DNA from: Saururus chinensis
Taxonomy: Eukaryota; Streptophyta; Magnoliopsida; Piperales; Saururaceae
Direction: 5' to 3'
Assembly: GCA_035235625.1 (NCBI GenBank)
Contig: CP141150.1
Span: forward strand, 11,904,001-11,968,000
DNA: 64,000 nucleotides
Both the position numbers and the translations under genes were made by a program. The notes under the pieces are model-generated. The model saw only the letters and a program-made list of their open reading frames with translations, was not told where the DNA came from and searched no databases. Each line of letters starts with the position of its first letter. The stretch's first letter is position 1. This document shows, one piece after another, positions 34,267 to 47,324 of the stretch.

Positions 34267-34494
34267 GTACTTAAATATCAGAGTTCTTTCTTGTGCCATT
34301 TAACTTCAACCGTAATTGAGATCAGGTGCAGCAAGCGAATAGTTTATTCATTTGAACTCTCCAATGTCGATCGTACGAATCTCCTGGACCATGTGCGAGA
34401 GGCCGAAATGTATTATTGTTAGAACCTTATCTCCCTGAATTCTAATGAAACCATACAAGGTTCTGGTGGTTGAGCCGTTTCAAGTCTTGAATCA

Positions 34495-37400
34495 ATGGAG
34501 AGGAGGGTTGGGATTGTTGGGGCCGGGGTCAGTGGCCTCCTATCTTGCAAGTACATTCTGGAGAAGGGCTTCCGTCCGGTGGTCTTTGAGGCCCAGGACG
34601 GGGCCGGCGGGGTCTGGTCCCAGACCATGGAGTCTACCACTCTGCAATCTTTCAGGGACTACTATCAGATATCAGACTTCCCATGGCCTCCCACCGTGCA
34701 AGAAATGTTCCCCAGCGGCAACCAAGTAAAGGAGTACCTTGAGTCCTATGCCCATCACTTTGATCTTTTTAGACACATCAAATTCAATTCCAGAGTTGTT
34801 GGTATAGACTATGTGGGGGTGTGTGAAGATGAGTTGCAATCATGGGACCTCTGGGGGGGCACTGGTGAAGCATTCAGCTCAAAGGGTAAATGGCTTATTA
34901 CAGTGGAAGATGTTAAGGACCAATCACAGGAGGTAATTAGTGTGTAACCTATTCATTATTTTTCCTTTTTTTAAGTGTAGTTATGAACACTTTTGCACTT
35001 AGATTAGTGACTACCAGAAACTGTTATACCTTTTTATTTAATTGAACTTGTAAAAATTGGGAATGTGAGATAATGTTTTGTATCAGCAGATCTTGAATAC
35101 TAATTTTATGTGTGGAAAAATGTAGGTTTATCAAGTGGAGTTTGTGATTCTTTGTGCGGGGCGTTTTAGTGGAGTTCCAAACATGCCTGAATTTCCAGCT
35201 GGTAGCGGGCCAGAAGTGTTCAATGGTCAAGTCATGCATTCAATGGATTATGCAGCCCTGGACGATTCTAGTGCAGCCAAATTGATCAAAGGGAAGAGAG
35301 TGACTGTTGTTGGGTCCCAAAAATCAGCAGTGGATATTGCAGCTGAATGTGCAGATGCAAATGGTAAGCAATTTGAAATAAGTTGATATACTGGAACAGC
35401 CTCGCTACTACAAAGCTGGTATGCAAGTTGGATTGCAATGTTCAACAAATAATGAAAGACGGCCATATCTTCTTTATTGTATGCAGGGGTAGAGCATCCA
35501 TGCACTGTGGTATGCAGGACGAATCATTGGCATCTTCCACATTATTTTCCATGGGGTGTTTCTGTGGGCTACCTTTACTTGTCTCGCTTTTCAGAGCTCC
35601 TGGTTCATAAACCCGGAGAAGGGCTACTGCTTGGTCTAATTGCCACCATCTTAATGCCTTTGGTAACCTCTCTGTCTGCGTCTATTTGTGTATCTGTACC
35701 TATGTGCATGAATTGAAAAGTGATTTGAGAGGTGTGTTTTTCTAGTTATATGGAATTGGAGGTTAAATACTCTACAAAAGTTCACAGGTTATGTATTATA
35801 AACTGCTGAGAAAGAATTTCTAAGTACATTTTAATTGTTAGTCCTTGACATTTATATCAAGTGAAGAGGGTCAGTTTACTGAATGCTGTATCCGGTTCTT
35901 ATAGTTAGAGAGTCCTGTCCTTTAAGATCTAAGCAGCAGGATCATGAATTTTCAGTTGTCAACCAAATTAGTATTGCAAGCCTGAGACCCACAAAGTAAA
36001 TGGAAATGGTCACGCTTGTGATCTCACTCTGCAACTTAATTTATAGAACAACCTTCAAATTAGACACTCATCATGCAATTTTTCTTTCCAATGACCTCTC
36101 TCACAGAGATGGGGAAGATCCAAATTTGTTGAAAGCTACTTGAAGTGGAAATTTCCATTGAAGAAATTCGGGCTGATACCGAAACATAGCTTCCATCAGG
36201 AGATCTCCGCTTGCACAATAGCATTTCTTCCGGACAAGTTCTTTGACAAAGTGGAGGAAGGCAGTATCATTTTCCAGAAATCTAGAGCACTAAGCTTCTG
36301 CAGAAATGGTTTAATTATAGATGACGAAGTTTCACCCGTAAAATCGGACTTGGTGATCTTTGCCACTGGATACAAGGGTGATCAGAAGCTCAAGGACATC
36401 TTCAACTCTCCTTCCTTCAAAAAAAATCTACTGGAATCACCTAATTCTGCACTTCCTCTTTATAGGTTAGTCATCAACTCATTTTGGTTATCTTGTGGTT
36501 CAACTAAGACAACTTTTTCTTTGACCTTCCTTTTTCAAATGATTTTTTTATTTATCTGGGTCATAAATATTAGAAGAGTCACAGGCCAGCTGCATCGGGC
36601 GCATCACATGCCATCAAATCACAATCTGGCTGCACCTGTTACTTAAGTTGCTGGTGGGTTTAAATCACCTGCCCCTATTACATACGCACTATCAAATCAC
36701 ACAATGTAAACAGTGCATATGCCCCATATGCGCCTAACACATCTTAGCTTTTTCCATATTATTAGGGCTTCCAATGGTCAGATTTTGGTCTAAATAAGAC
36801 TTCTTCCATGACCATAGCCACATCTCATGTTTTAATCCATAATCATTTGTTACCCAAATGGTATGCCTTGTTTCTTAAGGAAAATGATATTATTATTGCA
36901 CTTTTTCTATACTAAAACCCTACTCTAGCCTCTGATTAAATTTAGAAAAATTAATCTCCCTATTGTCATGTGACTCAACATTCTCTATTCAATTAAATGT
37001 TAGAGTAGAGTTTTGATGTAAAAAAAATAGAGCAGGAATATCAACTTCCATTTTATAACTGTCTAGTTAATTGTTTTCCCCCATTGATTGATATTACTAG
37101 GTTTGTTTCCTTTGCTAATAATTGATCATCTTGGTTTTGCTTAACTAAGGACTTTAAAACTGTGATTGATTGGTAAATAGAAATTTTCCAATAAAGTCTC
37201 TAGGTGTTTGTGCCTCAATTTTATGCACAATTTAGACCTCCCTTGCAATAAAAACAAAAAAACAAAATCATTTGGAAAGAGGCTATTAAAAAAAGGCTAT
37301 ATATGATAACAAAAAAGCAAAAACCAAGAGGGGGAGTTACAACAAAGCTGTTGAATGGTCTATATGTCCCTAATGCTTAATTTGCAAACTTGGCACATTG

Positions 37401-38776
37401 ATGGCTGGGAAATCAAGAGGGATTTGTGGTTGAGGGGTGGATTAATGTTTGCAGTTAAGTAGTTTAAAAAATGGAGTTACAACAAAGTTGTTTAATGGTC
37501 TTTATGTCCCTATTACTTAATTTGCAAACTTGGCACCTCGATGGCTGAGAAATCAAGAGGGATTTGTGGTTTAGGGGTGGATTAATGTTTGCAGTTGAGT
37601 AGTTTAAAAAATAGGATATTTAGGAAAAAGTTTATATGAGTCAGGGCTTACACACGTATGCTTAAGTCTAGACATCATGAGCTGTCGGATCTAGATTCGA
37701 TGGCATAAGGGAGCATAAAACTAATATGCCCTTTTAATTATGTGTGTCATCGAATCAAAATCCGATGATACGTGATGTCTGGGCTCATGCAGTCACGCAT
37801 GAGCCCGGGTTCACGCAATCATGCATAAGCCCAGGCTCATATATATATATATATATATATAAAGTAAAACATTATATTCCATAGATAAGTGAGCCGTACG
37901 AATAATGGTAGGAGATTGAGGTGTACCAATCAACCCTCAGTTGGGAATTAGGTGGTCAAGGTTCGTGCGGCTCATCTAGCTCAATGATTTAGCAGTTCAT
38001 TGTATCTATATATAGTGGTTTAAAAGAGACCAAAAAAATTTAGTATTTACAATCATACCAAACGGTTAACACTTTGGATAAAATTACCTGCTTCCTTATC
38101 CAATAGACAATTTTAATTAACCTATTTAGTGTTTCATTGGTTATGGTTTGGACACTAGAATGGTTAAATGGTTATAGTTGGCAACCACATATTAGAAGTG
38201 AAGTTTCAAATGAGCATTATTATTATGGAAAAATTTGGCCAGCAGTGTCGCTTTCAATGCTGACTAGTAAGCTAGAGCCGCTTGGACGTGAGATCATGGC
38301 CAGGAGCTACTCCTGCCATGATTTGACGGCCAAGGGCTCCCTCTCACTAGCCTGTGCCGAGAGCTATAGCACTGGCCAGACATCCTCTATTTTTATTTCT
38401 CATTATGATGGGAATGGATACGTTGAACTTCAGGGAGTGTATTCATCCTAAAATTCCTCAACTGGCAATAATTGGATACTCTGAGAGCCTATCGAATTTG
38501 TTCACATCAGAGATGAGATGCAGGTGGCTTGCACATTTCCTTGCTGGTGGATTTCAGTTACCTCGTATAAGGGAGATGGAAGAGGATGTCTCAAGGTGGG
38601 AAAAGTACTATAAGACGTACTCAGGCAACTACTACAATAGATCATGTTTGGGTGTTTTACATGTATGGTACAATGATCAGCTCTGCAAAGACATGGGGTG
38701 CAACCCCAAAAGAAAGGATGGGTTTTTTTCCGAATGGTTCTCTCCTTATCTGGCCATGGATTATGCTAAGCTCTAA
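34495..38776 (+). CDS. FMO1-like flavin-containing monooxygenase, 517 aa, five exons
   Basis: Exons 34495-34932, 35126-35363, 35487-35662, 36107-36465 and 38434-38776 join to 1554 nt without a break. Motifs: FAD Rossmann GAGVSG at 9-14; the FMO signature [11 protein letters not shown] at 178-188 (FxGxxxHxxxY); NADPH site [10 protein letters not shown] from 207, where the usual second Gly of GxGxSA is Gln; and FATGY at 369-373. The phrase [20 protein letters not shown] near 110-135 is typical of plant probable flavin-containing monooxygenase 1 proteins, not YUCCA or GS-OX. Family members N- or S-oxygenate small molecules using NADPH and O2; the best-known FMO1 N-hydroxylates pipecolate in systemic immunity, but this substrate is only an inference. 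Intron 4 is about 2 kb and holds a tandem repeat and a MITE. Length matches the family, so it is probably functional. Confidence 0.93.
37333..37612. repeat. 140-bp tandem duplication in FMO intron 4
   Basis: 37333-37472 and 37473-37612 both start GGAGTTACAACAAAG and end AGTAGTTTAAAAAAT, with few differences, so it is a young duplication. Confidence 0.95.
37630..37862. mobile_element. MITE with GAGCCCGGGCTCATATA-type end, FMO intron 4
   Basis: The left TTTATATGAGTCAGGGCTTA and the right end (complement) TATATGAGCCTGGGCTTATG are inverted, and a TA run (37837-37862) marks the right edge. It is the same family as 43955-44115. Confidence 0.65.
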
Positions 38777-40140
38777 CATGTTCTGAACAATCTCTTTATT
38801 TGCTTAATTGCTCATTAGTTGTGATTAGTCGTAGTAACTTGAACTGTTTATTCATGATTTGGTGGCTACTTATAGCTTTTTGCTTATTGCATTCACTATA
38901 TGTAAGGGCCTGACTCTAATTGATTGTCTTAGTAAAGAGATTACCTCAACTTATCCATATTTACAGCAGTGTAGGGTAGTGTAGACAGAGGAGGGTGGCT
39001 TTCCACAAGAGAAAAGCCAATGCCAAGGATACAAAATACTGATCCGCCAGGCTGCTGATCCAGCCTCAGTTGTGCTGATCCAGCCTTGTTGTTGGCCGCC
39101 CTACCACCTACCTCACATCCCCATCTTCCTTCTTCTGGCCATTACTTTATGCCAACGCCATTCACATCAAGAAGTATCAGAGCATCGAGTCTTTGCTGTG
39201 AATGGTTAATGTACCAGCGATTCACTCATCAGAATGAATGTGTAGCCTTTCCTTGCACATCATTGCAAAGGTTTGGTCTCCTGATTTGGCTAGGGACATG
39301 CTTGTCTACGCACTAAACAAAGTCACTAAAAAATTTTACCAAAAAAATGTCACCAAAGGCAATCCTGGTAGTATGCCCACTTGACAAGATCACCAAGGAG
39401 ACAATTTGTTAATTATGTAGAAGCCACAAGATTTACATGGTTCATCGTCACTACATCCACAGGGTCTTTGTAAAGCAATTCTTCTATCAATAATTGGGGG
39501 GTAATACTTACCTTATAGAAATTACACAATCAATTATCAATACCTTTTTATAAATAATAGAAATATCTCACTTTAAAGTAAAAAAATAAAGAAAAAAATG
39601 AGAAAATAGTTACCACCACAAACCACTTAGATTTGTCTTTGCCAATATAAACAACTTGGGTTTGAAAAAACTGCTTTATTTCTTTCTTCTCCTTCCTTCC
39701 AAAGTCTCTTTCTCAAAGTTCTCTAATTTCTTTTAATTCTTTCCCAAAAGAAAACTCATTTCTTTTAATTAAGAAAGGTCACTTCATTTAGTCTATTCGA
39801 CTGGACCACAACATGAGGAGGGAAAGGCCCAACATTGCAAACCCAAAGAAAATGCAACAAATCCACGCAACTAAGTTTCTTCCTTCATGGATATGCACCA
39901 ATTTTAAGTACAAGGCAAACAATCAAGGCTAATGCCATCAAGTACTAGTGGTCTTTCCCTAGCCCCCTCCCTACTCCACTAACAAAATGGAATCAAGACT
40001 CTATAGTAAGCATACTTTAGGAAGCATGGGATCAGGCGCATGATATTGATGCTAATCAGAAGGAGAAACGGGTAGCAGGACTTCATTTTGATCCTAATGA
40101 GGCATGGCTAGCAATGATTTCACCTACCCTGTTTGTCACT
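38777..40140. other. Downstream of FMO, no gene recognised
   Basis: This includes a short direct repeat around CTGATCCAGCCT (39050-39090) and AT-rich DNA. The first 150 bp are probably the FMO 3' UTR. The frame at 39086-39316 has no support. Confidence 0.4.
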
Positions 40141-40144
40141 GACA

Positions 40145-40320
40145 ATGAGGCCAGAGTGAGTTACACATGGGAGCCGTTCTACGAGATCAATGGCGTATAT
40201 GTTAAGTATATATTAGTGTAAATATTATTTACATTAACGTGTGCTACCGTGTGCTCCATTGATCTAAAATATAGACATCTCTCATGCATAACTTATACAG
40301 GCTCAATATTATATGGTAGA
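40145..40320. repeat. Foldback MITE family copy 2
   Basis: CATGGGAGCCGTTCTACGAG, ATCAATGGCGTATATGTTA and CATGCATAACTTATACAGGC match the arms of the 55236-55457 element in order. It is degenerate. Confidence 0.55.
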
Positions 40321-40489
40321 ATTAGAATTAAACTATCATCTAACCTAGCTTGATTGGCAGAGCGAGATTGGTCCACCTCAGCACTATGAACAGCCAATTG
40401 TATCATCCCTTCCAAAGCTTTAGAGCCCTCGTTAATAGTTGTTACCTCATTAATGATTGAAGGACAAGAAAATGAGTCTGGTTGTCAAA

Positions 40490-41100
40490 CTTCTTTCACA
40501 GGGCAAATATTAGATTTGTGATCAAAGGACAAACATTTAAAACATGACGTGGGTTTCCATTCGTAATCCACAGGCTGCCGGAAGAAAGTGTTGTTATCTC
40601 TTTTGACGTTGACTATGTTGGGGAATTTGATACCTGAACCAATTTCAATCCGGATCCTTGCAAATGCCGAACACGTTTGATTAGCTGTCTGAATATCAGA
40701 ATGGAGCGATTTACCCTATTAATGAGACCCAAACTATCCATACCCCAATACTACAAAGACAGGCCGGAGAAACAAATCCATATATGAATAGTCTTTAGGA
40801 TTTCTTGCACAGGCTTGAATCTTGGAATCCATTTGCATATAGTCAAAGCCCTCCCACTGACCACATAGTAGAAAGAATTCTATAGCAATCTTGTTCATCG
40901 CCAAAATTGGAGGAAGAAACCATCAGGCATGGATTACATCTGCATTGTACCTGAAGGACTCCAAAGTTTTCGTAAAATTGATTTGAGCCACAGGAAGTAT
41001 GGTCTTCATCCAAGTAATAACCCACAAGAGTGCGAGGCCATTTACTAGCTTTTCTCTCTAGAACATGGGAGGGGAGTTTTATTGAGAACTTTCCGGAAAT
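40490..41100 (-). pseudogene. LINE ORF1-like (DUF4283 plus CCHC knuckle) fragment
   Basis: The minus strand encodes VGYYLDEDHTSC near 41000, then near 40560-40690 ARIRIEIGSGIKFPNIVNV, then VDYEWKPTSCFKCLSFDHKS with the knuckle C-x2-C-x4-H-x4-C at 40503-40544. This is the nucleic-acid-binding ORF1 layout of plant L1-type LINEs. Frame breaks occur and the reverse transcriptase is absent, so it is dead. Confidence 0.7.
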
Positions 41101-41301
41101 ATGAGAGCAAAGAGGAGGACAATTGGGAAGAAGACAATAAGATGCTCTAGTTTAAACTTGAAGAAGAAGCTGTCATTTAATATTTTAGCTTCAACATGCC
41201 AACTACTGCCTGATGCATGGGGGGACGTCTTTGGTGCGGAACAAATTCTCTGTCTGTGTGCAGCAAAATTTCTTCTATGCAGTAGAAGAGGAGACTGCCG
41301 C

Positions 41302-42331
41302 TAGGGCTACAAGTGGGCAGGGTAGAGCCAGGCCAATGCAAGGCCTTGGCCCTATTCCTAAACTTGATATCCGACCCTGAACCTAGGTGGGCATTCAAAA
41401 TGTCAGCCCTAACCTAGCCCTAAGCGGGCTGTGGCCGGGCTTTAGGCTTTTCATGTTTTTTTTATTTTTAATTTTTTTTGTGAGTAAGAATACAAATGCA
41501 ACATTCAAAACACGCTTTCACTAAAAAATAAAATTATTTTTTGTTAGATAATTTTTACTAAAAACTTATAATCATGCTTAAAAGAGAAAAAAATGTCATC
41601 TTATAGGAGAAAGATAGATAAAACAAATAGATAAGAAATTAAATCAATACAATACAATATATGATTCAATGAGCTTAAATGACCTCAACACAAGTTGTTC
41701 TTCTTCTCTAGTCCACAACTTACATCAAAAAATATAATATAGGATTCTATGAGCTTAAATGACCAGCCTTGACACTCTGTACTTCAACAAGCTTTGGGAA
41801 TAAATATTCCCAAAGAACCGACCACGGTAATTAAATTAGAAATGTAAAATCCAAAGGCAAAAAAAATTACTTTATTTACCTCTATTTAGTGCATGAGAAC
41901 AATGTGCTCTAAGCTGTTAATAGGTGTGTCTCTAGTGCACAAGACATATTATGTTGTATAGAATAAGATATATCATTTATGGCTTAGATGTTTGTTGGTA
42001 TAACAATGGTAAAAAACATCATTTACCAAAAAGTATATTAAAACAAAATATTGGAAAGAATATATTTGCAAATTAACTAAAGAGATACAAGGGTCAAATA
42101 GAGGTAAATACATCCATGCACTGGTCAAGAATATTGGTTTCGTGGAATGGGTTGTGGGCCAAGCCAGGTTTTTTTACCTATGGGCTTGATCTGGCCCTAA
42201 ATGACTTAGGCCTAAATTGTTTTGGCCTGACCCTTAATCGAGCTAAAAAATTTAAAACCCTAACCTTATATTTTTCGGGCTAGGTAGGATTGAGCCGACA
42301 AGCCAACCCAATAAACTTGCAAGCCTAACTA
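41302..42331. mobile_element. hAT-like non-autonomous element with GGGC-rich ends
   Basis: The ends TAGGGCTACAAGTGGGC and (complement) TAGTTAGGCTTGCAAGTT are weakly inverted. Subterminal blocks rich in GGCC/GGGC words (41320-41450, 42150-42320) flank an AT-rich centre. CCGCT flanks both sides. No transposase. Boundaries are approximate. Confidence 0.5.
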
Positions 42332-42650
42332 CCGCTGGTGCTTGTTACTATGAGAAAAAGGCCTTATGTGTGATGGTGTGTGTAGCAGAGTTGTGCAATG
42401 CCAGCAAAGTGGTGCAATGCCCATGGTACAAAACAAAAGTCTTGGTGTCTTCTGGTTCAGTGAGAGGAGGAAGACCACCCAAAGTTTTCACATTGAACTT
42501 CTCTCGTGCTTATTGCTTCTTGCTTGTCTGATGGGTGAGGAGGAAGACTGCCAATAGCTAAGGAGGCTTTAGGGTGCCGCCAAACCCTAGATCACCCTCA
42601 TAGCCCTCTCTTCGCCTGGGAAGAGATATGCTACTTCCACCGAGGTCACC
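42332..42650. other. Intergenic, nothing recognised
   Basis: Short open frames only. Confidence 0.4.
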
Positions 42651-42657
42651 TGTAACC

Positions 42658-43527
42658 ATGAAAGATAGTATCGATACAGATGATAGTATCGAAAAATATA
42701 GATATGGGTACGCATCGATGATACACTTGGTACGTGCCAAAACAATCACAAACTCTTTGATACACATAAAAAAATATTATAACTAATAATATATCATTAT
42801 AATACTTCGTTTAAAACATAATTAAACCATGGAAGGCCCTATTAATTGATACAAGTGTTCTAAACTTAGTTCATTTTAGAACCATGTACTATTACTTCCT
42901 TGTCATGTGCAAATTATTATTCCCTTTGTCCCATATTAAATTCTACAATATTAGTTTATTTTGAAACCAAATAAGATATTTAATATGAGTTGCATAAATA
43001 TTATGGAGACATTTATACGTTAGATGTTTAACTAAGTGCATAAATTGTAGAACACTATATTTAAAAAAAATAATTATGTAAACTGTATAGACCACTTGTA
43101 TTTATCTTATATAATTTTTTAAAAATATTTTTAATATAATAAGAACATTGTCATCTTTAAAATTTGAAGAGGTTCAATTTGAATAGTGTTTTTGTTTTTA
43201 AGAAAAAAAAATTATTATTTTTAAATATTTTTAAAAATAAAAAAATATTAGTGTATTGATACATATCAGCCGTATCAATACGATACGGCCAATGCATATC
43301 AAAAATTCATGTGGGGGGCGTATCCCCCCCCCCCCCCCTATCATATCGGTATCGATCGATACAACTCATACAAGTACGTACTAATTGATACGCCCCCGTA
43401 TCATATCAATATCAACCGATACAAGTACATATCAACTAATACGCCCCCGTATCATATCGATATCGACCGATACAAGTACGTAATCGGCTAATACGCCCCT
43501 GTATCGATCGATACGACTTTTCATGCA
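42658..43527. mobile_element. TIR element with GTATCGATAC-type ends (870 bp)
   Basis: The left end ATGAAAGATAGTATCGATAC and the complement of the right end CATGAAAAGTCGTATCGATC are inverted. TGTAACC flanks both sides (42651-42657 and 43528-43534). Right subterminal repeats of CCCCCGTATCATATCGATAT lie at about 43310-43500, with a run of 17-18 C near 43326. The interior is AT-rich with no coding. A second copy, split by a solo LTR, is at 48446-50983. Confidence 0.75.
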
Positions 43528-43954
43528 TGTAACCTATTGTTGGTCTAGTCTCTCTATTCCCAAATCCTTATGCATGTGCAATACTACGGAAACCTGGGTT
43601 ACAATAGCCCCTCTTCCTCAAGATAATCATCATGTAAAGAAACCCTTCTTCCCACTCTCACTCAAAGAAGAAAGAAAACCCTTAGGAAAAAGATTGTGAG
43701 GAATGACCAAGAATGGTCGACATATACACCAACGTTGTTTCCGTTACAAAGTTTTATCAAACCAAAATTGCTTCCAGTACAATAACCAACTAAGTGGGCT
43801 CAGTCCAAGACGGGTTGATGAGCATATTCATGAATAATCAAGGTGTAAATAGGAATAGAGTATTTAATTGGAATAAATGTTAAAAGGAATAAATTATATT
43901 AATTAATTAATAAGTTATTAAATTAATTAATAATGATAAAATAATAAGGAAAAA

Positions 43955-44115
43955 GTTTATGAGACCGGGCTCTATGGGCCATCAGATTTATATCTAACGG
44001 CCGATAATATTAAAGGGTTTAAATGCCCTGAGTATTATGGGTCATCGGATGTAAATTCGATTGCCCATAGAGTCCGGGTTCACACAAGCATGCGTGAGCC
44101 CGAGCTCATATAAAC
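43955..44115. mobile_element. MITE (161 bp), GAGCCCGAGCTCATATAAAC end
   Basis: The left GTTTATGAGACCGGGCTC and the complement of the right end GTTTATATGAGCTCGGGCTC are inverted. The two inner halves, CCATCAGATTTATATCTAAC and GTCATCGGATGTAAATTCGA, recur in 37630-37862 and partly at 44300-44350 and 48330-48350. Confidence 0.75.
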
Positions 44116-44347
44116 AAGACTCAAATAATAAATCAAGGAATAAATATTAAAATAAATATTCCTATTAATGATAAAATTAATATTGTTAGATGAGTAGCAA
44201 TAGAATATTTAATAGAAATAAATATTGATAGAAAATACACTAACTAATAAGTTAATATACTAGTAAATTAATAAATATTAACAAGAATTAATTTTAATAG
44301 AAATAGAGTCCCATTTAGGTGCACGAGCCCAACTTGCGAACCATCAG

Positions 44348-44491
<144 letters not shown>

Positions 44492-44820
44492 CGACTCATG
44501 TTACTCGGGGGGCATTTAAACTTTGAGTAACACGAGTTGTTGGATCTAGTCGAGTTGCCTAGATGCCAAGAATGTTGGCTGTCATAATTAAAATGACAAA
44601 CCCCAAAAACAAGTCCAAGCAAGAGCTAATTACAGATGAGAAGCATTCTGATCTTCAAAGAGGAGTACCTTGCAAATATGCTGACTACAAATTTAACATT
44701 ATGGCACGCGGCAAGAATGATTAATCTAAACTTTAGTTACTGATGCGATAAATAAAAGGCGTCAGCTGTAAACCTTACCTTAAATATAGCAAAGCATTGA
44801 ACCAGGTCATTTTTCTTTCT

Positions 44821-47324
44821 TCATTCAGGGCTACTAGTATTCTGTCGAGCCTTCTCAATCAATGGTTTCAGCTGCTCCTTTTCAGCTAAAATCTTAAGGA
44901 AGTTATACAAAAATGGCATGTAGTTATGCTTCCTTCTCATGTTCTCTGTTCTCCACTTTTTGACCTTCTCCTCTTCAATTACCATCTTCTCACTTACAAC
45001 CTCTATCCCAGAATTCACCTCCGAAAGAGATTTATTCAGTGAATTGATAGCATCACCTGCCCCCTCAGCTTGAGCTGCTGATAACTGCTGCAATATAAGT
45101 TCCCTTTTCCTCTGAAGCTCATTAAGTTCAGCTGTATACATCTCTTTTCTGTTCTTTATGATTGCCATCAGGTTGAATCTTATATCACTTCTAGAATACC
45201 TTTCTATTCTCTCCTGAATGACAGGCTGTACCATACGCAACCAATCCAAGTCATCATATCCACCCGAACACTGCCCAACGGCTATTGGACCCTCCTTCAA
45301 TCCATCAAGTTCATATAGGACCCCATCAACAGGTAAATAGCTGATAAAGTGATACACATCATCATCCCTTGTTGCAACTTTTTGCTCATCAGACTCTGAT
45401 CTGGCAAAGCTGTTATGTGCAGTACGGATAGCTTCACTGTTGTTAATGGCAAGACCCTTCAGCTCAGGGGGGAAATTTTTGGTAATTCCTTCGACATGGA
45501 AAGTTCAGGGCCTATTGCTACTTCAGGACAGTTCAAAATAATAGATAAAATTGCTTGAGTCGCACAAGCATTATTTATAACCTGCATTCGAATAAATATG
45601 AGCAACTTTCTATTATCTATGAGCAAACTTTGTCAAGCAAACAACTTCACAATCGGAAAATATGATGACCTGACTTGCAAAGAAGAGATCAGGGTTTGGA
45701 TCCTTAATTACAGGGCGGTCATCTTTCTCCCTGGGATGCCATTTATAAAGGAAAATAAGACCATAAACAGGCCTGCAATAGAAGTTAAGATATATTATGA
45801 AACCAGCAAATCTTATGTGTTACAAGTATGGACTAATAGAGATTTAAAATAGTTGACTACCGAAGATTGCTCAGCAATTCTAAGTCGAAAGAGAACAGTT
45901 CTTCCACCTGATCACAAATAGTTATTATATCAACTTCAAAACCTGACAAATTAGAATGTATCATCAGAAAGAGGCAATACATTGCATTATTTTCCTTGAG
46001 AAGGGTCAAAATTATACCATTAGGCATATTAGAGTATAATGGCTGGCTCTTTAGGTTAGTCCTTGGTGTTATATGCTTTATTATAGAGGGCACCTTAGTC
46101 CTTATTGTAACTCTTTTGATTGGTCCGCTTTCACATGAATGATGGGATTTCTAATCTTTTGTATTAATTAGGCTGGTATACTCATTTTAATTGCTTCAGG
46201 TCGCTCTCTCTTGTATTATCTTCTTTGTTTTGTTTATCAATAGAAATTTCCTTCTTCTTCTCCAAAAATCCTAATTTTTGGAGAAAGGATTATATTGTGA
46301 TGTTTTCTGACATCTACAGCTTGCTGATAAGACAAAAGTTAATATGTCAGAATAAGGAAAAGTGCAGTTATATTGCAGGTAGCAATTATTACGTACACAT
46401 CATGCCTTATACAATCAAACTACAAAGACATGCATAATTACCTGAATGCCTTTTACATGCATCTGTTGTATTAGCTCAGTAAAAACACCTGCCCAAAAAC
46501 GCCTGAGTCACAACTAAAAAATCCTATGTTTGGTTATTAAAAAGCTCATAAGGAAACCACATCAGCTAGTGAAAACAAGGGAATGTACTGCCCCTACTAA
46601 AGTATGAGGAGAAAGGATCAAAGTAACCATCACAAACTGTTACCATAGCTACGGGTCTTTACATGACAGTTATACAGATACATATTTCTTTGCCTTTGTA
46701 ATTTCAAAATATAAGATCAAAAGCTTTAAAAATGCTATATGGGACAATTCTGCCGAGATAATTTATCATAAACAGAAATCCCAAGGAAAGGAAAAAAAAC
46801 ATATTACAAAAAAGAAAAAACAATTATACATTATTTTTCTCATCAACTTTTAATAAATAAAGGATTATCTATTAAGATTAAATATTTGACATCACCCCTT
46901 TGGTCATTATCAAATTAAAGGCATGAAAAGTTGCCAGTGTGGAAATACTACCCAGCATCTTCCCATGAGGTCTGAATTAAAGTCAACTTAGACCACAACA
47001 CCGAAAACAGACAAGCATTATGTTCACTGCTCATCACGTTAATCGCTTAAGATTTTAACTAATTCAAATGACTCTTTAGACCTTGTACCTTTACTTTCTT
47101 TGAAAGTACCATAAACTTATCATATAGTCAGTTATTATTGTTAACTTCAATCAAGGTTCAAAGGAGGAAGAGTCAAATACATTTACATTTAAATCACTGA
47201 AACAAGTTTTTTTTTGGCAATACATCACTGAAAAAATTTGATTATCATAAAACTCTATCCCTTCATTAATTTCTATTCAGAAACATAACATACCAGGATG
47301 AGACTCAATAGTGCACCAAGACAT
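44821..47324 (-). CDS. UCH2: UCH37/UCHL5-type ubiquitin C-terminal hydrolase, five exons, one apparent frameshift
   Basis: Minus-strand exons 47324-47294, 46488-46442, 45907-45861, 45772-45670 and 45581-44821, all GT-AG, give about 329 residues, the usual UCH37 size. It starts [20 protein letters not shown]. Active-site pieces are present: NNACATQAI with catalytic Cys about 82, the DDDVYHF His about 154 and the YELDG Asp about 169. The C-terminal coiled-coil tail (residues about 200-320) matches the part that binds RPN13 on the proteasome or INO80 subunits in other species. The enzyme removes ubiquitin from proteasome substrates; Arabidopsis has UCH1 and UCH2 of this type, and the symbol given is only by family. 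Near 45488 one base is missing between MSKE and [10 protein letters not shown], which puts a TGA soon after. It is either a sequencing or assembly error, or a recent inactivation; the rest is well conserved. Confidence 0.88.

Noticed and set aside
34255..34268. CCAACGG core (MSA-like) upstream of the FMO gene
   Set aside because: It lies in the terminal region of a hAT-like element and does not match the full MSA consensus.
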